Of a stretch of 64,000 nucleotides of DNA, positions 57,366 to 64,000 are shown piece after piece. The position numbers and the translations under genes were made by a program. This stretch comes from Axinella damicornis. Lineage: Eukaryota > Porifera > Demospongiae > Axinellida > Axinellidae. Where the stretch lies: NCBI GenBank assembly GCA_963931865.1, contig OZ007511.1:11359396-11423395 (forward strand). The letters are read 5' to 3'. Numbering within the stretch: position 1 is the stretch's first letter; every line of letters starts with the position of its first letter. The notes under the pieces were generated by a model. That model was not told where the DNA came from, made no database searches, and saw only the letters and a program-made list of their open reading frames with translations.

Positions 57366-60300
57366 CATCTTCGGGTCTAACCAAACACTGACCACAACGT
57401 ACTATAGTCTGAATGCACCCATCTATAAGGTTTGGCGGATGAGTCAGGCAGCCACGCGGGGTAGGGTATCCTCAAGGCCAGTTGAGATGAAGAGGAACAT
57501 AACCTGTTGTGCATTTAGTTTCTCAACCAGACTGTTCTCAACTGGTCTTGCTCTTTCTCAATCCCTACCCTTACTTCTTGCTTGGGGGGAATTGAGAGGC
57601 CCATGCCTCTCAACCGGCCCAGAGAAGGACGCAGTCCTCTCCCCCCAAGCCTAAACCATACCTAATTAGTTCTGTATACCTAACTCCCTAACACAAATAA
57701 TTACAAATTTGCAGCAGGATGAGCAAGTGATCTCTATGTCCCTGTCGGCAACATAACTCAGATGACAACTCACGTGCGGTGATAGACCGAGACTAACCCT
57801 TGCCCATTTTCACGTGGGATCTTCAGAACGAGCGACGTGCACTACCAACCACAAGGGTAGGAAAGGTTGAGTCTTCTGTTCCCGATACTACTGCTCCTGG
57901 GATGCTACATATGATCATCATGAAGGAAATCAAACTGTGCCCCAATTGAAGAACTGGCTTGACATCTACCTGACAATGAGGCAATCATAACCGCTCACCG
58001 AGGTGGGGATGAGTGAGGGGGTTGCCATCTACTGCAAGAGCAGAACTGATTATTCTCTTAGCGGGGTATGCTGTTACTGCTGCCACAGGGCAGCACTCGG
58101 TACTTGTACGAAGGAAGCCACAAACACATGCAGCCAGCTGTCCCAATCATATCTCCGTATTGTACCAGCTAGTCTGTGGTCAGGGCTCCGCTAAATCTTG
58201 ACGCATATCCTCTCCAATGGATCCTTAGTATCATTGGCAGGCAATTCTGCCTACCCAGAGTAATTTGGGTCCCTTGGCTTGGGAAATAATCATCCACCTC
58301 AGCTTCAGCAGAACCGGTTGAAAGGGGTGATCGGAAAACACCCTGCTATCCACAGACATCACCTGACTGACAAATACCAGCCACCATTTGGTGAGCCTTT
58401 CCTGGGTTGCACCGCCCACCAAGCGACACAGTGACTGCTCTGTCACCAGGAGGAAAAAAAAAAAAGGAAAAATTCAATCATCATCAGGTAAGTATCCATT
58501 GGGGTGTACATGTATGGGGCAACTGCAGCCTGTCAATCGGACAGAACTGAATTGACTAAATCTCCTGACAAATACCAGTGCAGGGAAGGAGACTGCTGAC
58601 GAGATTGTCTAAACTGATGGCCCTTATACCATTGACACATTATCATATGTACATTGAGTTCTCGGGCTCTTCCAACATAAAAACCCCGGACCAGAGCAGC
58701 TACAACAATGTTCCCGGCCCTGCTCACTGACAGCAACGAAGGCTCCTTTCCTTCTCCCATTCCATGGGTATTAGAACCATGCTATGCCAAGCCACATATC
58801 TGACTACAACGTTGAGTTGGAGTGCTGCTTGCCCCAACACTAGCTGGTGAACAGGAACCCATACCTACAAGTGACTCCTGAAGAAAGGTACACACAGTCA
58901 TTTCAACTATCTGAGCTAGGGGGACAGACCCACTCAGTTGAGTACCTCTGCAGCAGCTACAAGTTATCCCTTTAACTGTCGGGTTTATTCCACCTAATAA
59001 TTTACCTGTACAAATACATAGACGATTAACTCAAGATGCCACACCCCCTTTATTTCCTATCTTGAAAGGCACCTCTATGGACACAGCTCTATTTCTACGA
59101 ATGATCCCTAAATTTGTTTCTTCTATATCAGATCCTCTAAGTACTTCAAAATCTCGTCCACAAAACCATGCAATTTCCTGTTTACTTTGAGGTCTAGCAC
59201 AGGCCATTGTCACCTGTACTTATCACTCCTTACCATGACTTGTTCTTCCACTACCACTCTAGAGGATGCAATGGAAGTCCGGACTAAGATGTCAAATTAT
59301 GGAAATTGCAAAACTGCATCTTGTTGGGCACCCTCGGCCATTAAAGGGTTAACTTAACTGATCCAGGCCAACAGCCCCAATGAAACCAGACCAACCTTGC
59401 CCCTCATTCCCAGGCGACACCTAGAGATTAGTGTCACCCTTGCAAGGTCCACTTTGGCTGACTGTAATGCAGCCCCGCTTGCAAAGAGAGAGTACCGAAC
59501 TCCCCCTGACCAAATAAAATGTTCTCACATTTGCATCTTACTCTATTTTTCTTCAAACCCCCTTTGGCCCCTGGGCCACGCAAACAGCCCATGGTGTTGC
59601 CACCCTCGATAGGTGATCTGGGAGCGCCTTTACTTCCATGGTGCTCTTGTACCGTCCTTTGCCCACTACACTCACAGGGGACTCCCATTGACGGTCCCAG
59701 AAGACCAACTCCAGGCACTCATGACCCCACTCACTCTTTGACTGTGGGTGAGGATTGCAGTCAGCTTCCAAATGGTCTACCGTTATCGCATAACTAATAA
59801 TAATAACCTGACTCCTATCCAGACTGAATCATTACGAACTGTCATGAATTCCTCTATGGTGATCTGGCTAACTACCTAGTGTGAGACATTTCGCAGTCCT
59901 CTGGAAGAAGACTCAGGATCACACCAACCCAATGTCAGTGATGGAATGCCTCTACCCCCTCTTTGGTTGCAGTCCCTGAATGAAACCACTGCATGACTGC
60001 ATGTACCCTGCATCCTCCACTTGACACACCCACCCAAGGATAATGACCAACTCCTGGCCACCAGGATGCAACACATACCCCTGAGAGAAATACTACTTTG
60101 GAGAGTATACTGTTATTGCATAGCTAGTATAGTAGTTATGACCTGAATCCTACCTATATCGACTCATTACATACTGTTGTGTATCTAATTCGTTTTGGCT
60201 ATCTATCCGGTGCAAGATGTTCTGAGGGAGACAGTTCTCCAGAATCAGATGATCACACTGAGCCGTATCAGTGGAGTAATGCCCTCTTCCACCGAACTGC

Positions 60301-63276
60301 CTCCCATAAACAATGATGCACCAGACATTCTGTGGGTACTTGCTAGTTATTACTATTGTCACTACCCCCTCTATGGCTGTGAGCAGTGTTGGACCTATAT
60401 GGCAACACCACAAACTGATGCCTGCATAACAGGATACACACTGAGGTCATGTTTTCATACCTGCACATGTACAGGTTGCCACATGGCTGAGCCCACCATT
60501 TGAAAGGTGCTGGGTCCATTTCCACTCCCTGTACACTGAGGCCACTGCTCCCTAACTCTTTGGTCTACGGCCAGTCCGGCACCTCTTGCGGGGGCCAATC
60601 TAGCACTTGTTGCTTTGACTTTATAGCCCTACCTTGTTAGTGTCTTAGTTTTCATGGATGCCTGGTTGCCCCACAATTGTGGGGACAACTGAGGCAGGGA
60701 GCGTTTAGCTGCCCGTCTGTCTGAATGATGTGTAGGCCACTCTACTGGTACTCCTGGCCACACCCTGAACCATGATGACTTATCTGACGAGAGCTATGTC
60801 CTTGTTTGCGGACCTTGCCTATAACAGCCTGGAGCCCCATTGGCTGCTAGGATTTTGCTGTAGGCAGCACAGAAGATACGTTCCTGTGTAAGTTCCTGTG
60901 TTGTATAAATTTAGTTGCCCTTAAGACGAAATTACCTAGCCTACTCTTACTTGCCGTGTCCGTGTTAGCACAACTAGCCATGCACGTTAGCACCCCTTAT
61001 ATAGTGTGTAAGTGCTCTTAATTAATAGGGCTTGCCTCTCCTTGACATTCATCTATAGGATCTACCCTTGTGTGATCGCCCCTTCGGAGAAAAAACTATA
61101 CGCCTCCACCATGGCCATTACCCTTCCATGAGATATCCACCACTGGCACCTTAATCCAGCCCCTGCCCTCATTACGCATATTAAACTCTACCCCCTAGCC
61201 GCCCCAGCGGCAGACACACACTCACATGTAGGGTGCCCCTTTGGCGACCCTCCTGCATTGCCCCATTATGGCAACTATCCCCACAGCTTGGGGCCTTTTA
61301 AACTTAGTGTGGATGCCTGGACCATGCCAGGTTCCAACCCACGTGCCGCCCCAGTGGCAGACACACACTCACATGTAGGGTGCCCCTTTGGCGACCCTCC
61401 TGCATTGCCCCATTATGGCAACTATCCCCACAACTTGGGGCCTTTTAGAACTTAGTGTGGATGCCTGGACCATGCCAGGTTCCAACCCATGTGCTGCCCC
61501 CAATGGCAGACACATACTCACAGAGAGGGTGCCCCTTTTGGCAAACTTCCTGCCTTGCCCCGTTATGGCAACTATCGCCATGGCCTTAGCACTTTGGGTA
61601 TTTGGCTGCCCAAAATTAGTGTGGACGCCTGGACCATGCTAGGTCCCACCCCACGTGCTGCCCCAGTGGCAGAAACACTCACACACAGGGTGCCACTTTT
61701 GTAACCCTTCCACATTGCCCCATTGTGGCCACTACCACCAAGGCCCCTATGGCCTGGGCACACTCGGCCCTTGGACGCTCATAAATAGTGCCTGAACGAC
61801 TGTACTGCAAACATTCTAGCAGCAGTAGGGGACAAACATTCGGGAGAATTAGATCATAGTTTACATTGAACCACGGCTTGAACTTTCTTGCATATCTTCG
61901 AACTAGGTGGTCGCGAAGGTTGCTCAAGCCTCCAGGAAATGCCTCAGTTTTCTCACACAGCGTACCCTTCAGTCCAGTTTTCCGAAAATGTTACCTAACA
62001 TCAGATTCTATATGCTTAGAACTCAACGTCTCAGAGCTAACTGACGCACTAGCACTACTACCATGCACTGGCACTAGACTCTTGCAATTCGGATGCCATC
62101 TTGATTGTATACTGCCACATGCAGTAAAATTCGATACGAGGAGTTTCCCTTCTGAATAATTATTCTAGCATTCGAACAACTGCCCGAATGTCAAACATTC
62201 GTACACACATTACTCATAACTTTCAAGTGGATGCCTTGACTATACCAGGTTCCAAGTCCTGGTTTGCACCATTCACTCTGTTGCACCTGATCTTTAGAAT
62301 GTCCAATAGCTGGATGCCTATAGAGAGTCATTGCAGCAACGAAGAAATGGCACCACATGGCCCACAAACTCTTGCTGGATTACTCCCACAGCCGGGCCGC
62401 AGCCCCTGCTGCTGTTGCACTTTGGGCCCTTGGATGCCCATATCTCCATGGGAGTTTGATCCTGCCCTTCCAGGTTCCGACCCGCATACTGTCCCAGTGG
62501 CTGACATAAATATACCGGGTAGACCTTGGTTGCCCATCCATGTTTCTTACTTTGCGGACTAACCCACAGCCGCAGTGGCCATACTTTACCCCTTGGGGTC
62601 CCTCCAGTTTGGGTGGATGCTAGGCCCTTCGCGGTTAAGTTAGCTAATTCAAGCTGACCCCCACTTGCTCTCCCAAAGGCCACTATCCCCTTTGCCCTAT
62701 ATGGCGGTCCCTTGGCTGTCCATTCGTCCTGTGCGCCCAAACAGCGCACGGCTCCAACTCCCTTCGCCGCCTCTCCACTAGGGGCAGCTCCTGTTCATCT
62801 GTCCACTTTTGATTAAAGTGCCGACGGCGTGACTACAAGTGTTCCATTCCCCGCCAGGACCTGGCCCCCGGCCCGGCATCGAACTGATGTTGTTCTGTCT
62901 GCTCACCTTACCAGTTACCTCCTGTTCCTTCGGCTGTGTGGCCACGCCGCTTGGGATCGCTTGGCTTCGGGATGATAGCCACGAGTTCGGCAAGACGACC
63001 CGCCCGGTACTCGTTCGACCGCCATGGCTCAGTACAACTCTTCCGCTCTTTCGGCCATCCCTGTGACCCTGTTACGGTCCTCGGCGCTCGACCATGTTCG
63101 CCGTTTCCGCTCAGTTTCGCTCACAGCTGCCCATACAGCTGTGTCTTTGTCGCACAAATGGCGGGATACCATTGCGCATGCGTGCCTAGCCCATACCAAC
63201 CCCCTTGGTGGGATGACCCCACCCACAACACTTATCCCCTCGATGTTAACCTGGTTTAACCAAGGTTAAACTTCAT
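57366..63276. mobile_element. 5.9 kb TTAA-flanked non-coding element
   Basis: Begins CATCTTCGGGTCTAACC after TTAA (57362-57365) and ends GGTTAAACTTCAT before TTAA (63277-63280). It shares the left TTAA with the deleted copy next to it. The left 2.4 kb is the inverted partner of 1-2438. It contains a nested TTAACCCTTTAA element (about 58966-59360), a roughly 330-bp internal duplication (about 59780-59870 and 60110-60200) and a 146-bp tandem array. No transposase or other recognisable protein. Long inverted terminal repeats are not seen, only CATC shared near the ends, so the class is open. Confidence 0.8.
61195..61760. repeat. About 146-bp tandem repeat, four copies
   Basis: CCCCAGTGGCAGACACAC-type starts at about 61203, 61350, 61496 and 61660. 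Each unit carries ATTGCCCCATTATGGCAACTA and TGGATGCCTGGACCATG. Part of the large TTAA element. Confidence 0.85.
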
Positions 63277-63280
63277 TTAA

Positions 63281-64000
63281 AAAGGTCGTGCACGGGTACG
63301 TGCTCTGCTGAGCACCTTTAGTTTTATAATTACTCCTCTTGTTGAGAAATTTATACATAAAAATAAAGCATGGTTACATAAATACGACGTGTGTGAAAGA
63401 ATGAAAAAATGTACCATATCGCAACCAGCTAAGCTATTATATTGTTGGTTCTCAGCTCAACTAGGTTTCCACAATTGCATGAAAGACAAGCATTCTTTCT
63501 TATCACACATGTCCGTCAGGCATCACAATCATGAAATTATACCATAATTTAATGCCTATATTCCATGAAATGATAGATGACAGATTTTGACAACTTCAGA
63601 CAAATTTAAGAGTCAAACCCCAACCCCACCCCCCATGCTCCCAACCCCATCCTCCCATGCTCCCACCCCAGCCTCACCCCCCATGCTCCCACCCCTCCTC
63701 TGGTAAGCCCTCTACCATTGGCGCTCCCTCTGTTGATGCCCTTGTAGTTGACTGGGATTGCTATTCGCGCACCGTCTGGCATTATGCCCAGAGTCCATGC
63801 CGCTTGGGAATAAGTTTGACAAAGCGCTTGGCGTCTGGGAACGAGACCGCGTTGTTGCTATCTATTCTGTGACAGTAGGGCTTCAGACCACCTGGTCGAG
63901 CGTAAGTGAAGAGAGAGAGAGGGAATGTCTGAAAGAAAGAAGGCAGGGAGAAAGATGTCAGCTGTCCTATAATCTATAATCTCTGCAGGCTTATTAATGA
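63281..64000. other. Right end: partial copy of the multi-TM 3' flank
   Basis: 63355-63440 matches the 3' flank of copies A and E (AATAAAGCATGGTTACATAA), and 63615-63695 matches the CATGCTCCCACCCC repeat at 23280-23410. Another family member may lie beyond or may have been lost here. No gene recognised to the window end. Confidence 0.55.

Noticed and set aside
57366..63276. Large element as a Crypton or Helitron
   Set aside because: No recombinase or helicase frame, no TC...CTRR ends; TTAA flanks argue against both, but no positive class was found.
1..64000. CRISPR arrays, bacterial operons, rRNA or tRNA genes
   Set aside because: None seen by eye on either strand; repeats present are minisatellites or transposon ends.

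Overview
The window is nuclear DNA from a metazoan, most likely a demosponge. The main clue is a group of minus-strand genes whose C-terminal domain matches short-chain collagen C4, the spongin-type collagen known from freshwater sponges. GT-AG introns, gene families in diverged tandem copies and a dense load of mobile elements fit this. Nothing looks bacterial, viral or organellar.

Layout. (1) 1-2.44 kb is the end of a large TTAA-flanked repeat, present again in inverted orientation at 57.4-63.3 kb. (2) 2.4-4.0 kb is directly repeated at 13.1-14.6 kb. (3) 7.2-12.7 kb holds an orphan membrane-anchor exon, an ASPP-like SH3 fragment split by a small transposon, the 3' end of a LINE, and a two-exon leucine-rich gene. 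(4) 16.4-18.9 kb is an intact two-exon gene for a secreted-ectodomain plus 7-8 TM protein, followed at once by a 14-bp minisatellite. (5) 21.3-50.2 kb is the core: five copies (A-E) of an unrecognised family of proteins with about 11-13 membrane segments, all on the plus strand, interleaved with minus-strand collagen genes and one minus-strand kinase gene. Copies A and E are intact; B, C and D are broken. (6) 50-56 kb holds nested TTAA elements, GA-rich DNA, and collagen relics plus one further collagen gene. (7) 56.8-63.3 kb is a TTAA-flanked element and its internally deleted derivative, back to back.

The clearest history is in the core. The block B+C (about 29.8-41.0 kb) is a paralogous copy of D+E (about 44.7-50.2 kb). 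A 6.9 kb tyrosine-recombinase retroelement lies in B+C exactly where D+E has an uninterrupted empty site. Two smaller transposons are private to D+E. B and D share one internal gene deletion with a 4-bp microhomology, so that deletion predates the duplication.

How the genes work together: the collagen genes would supply extracellular spongin-like matrix. The multi-TM families and the kinase suggest a surface and signalling repertoire that is turning over quickly, but no functional link between them is shown by the sequence. All homology calls are by eye; no database search was run.
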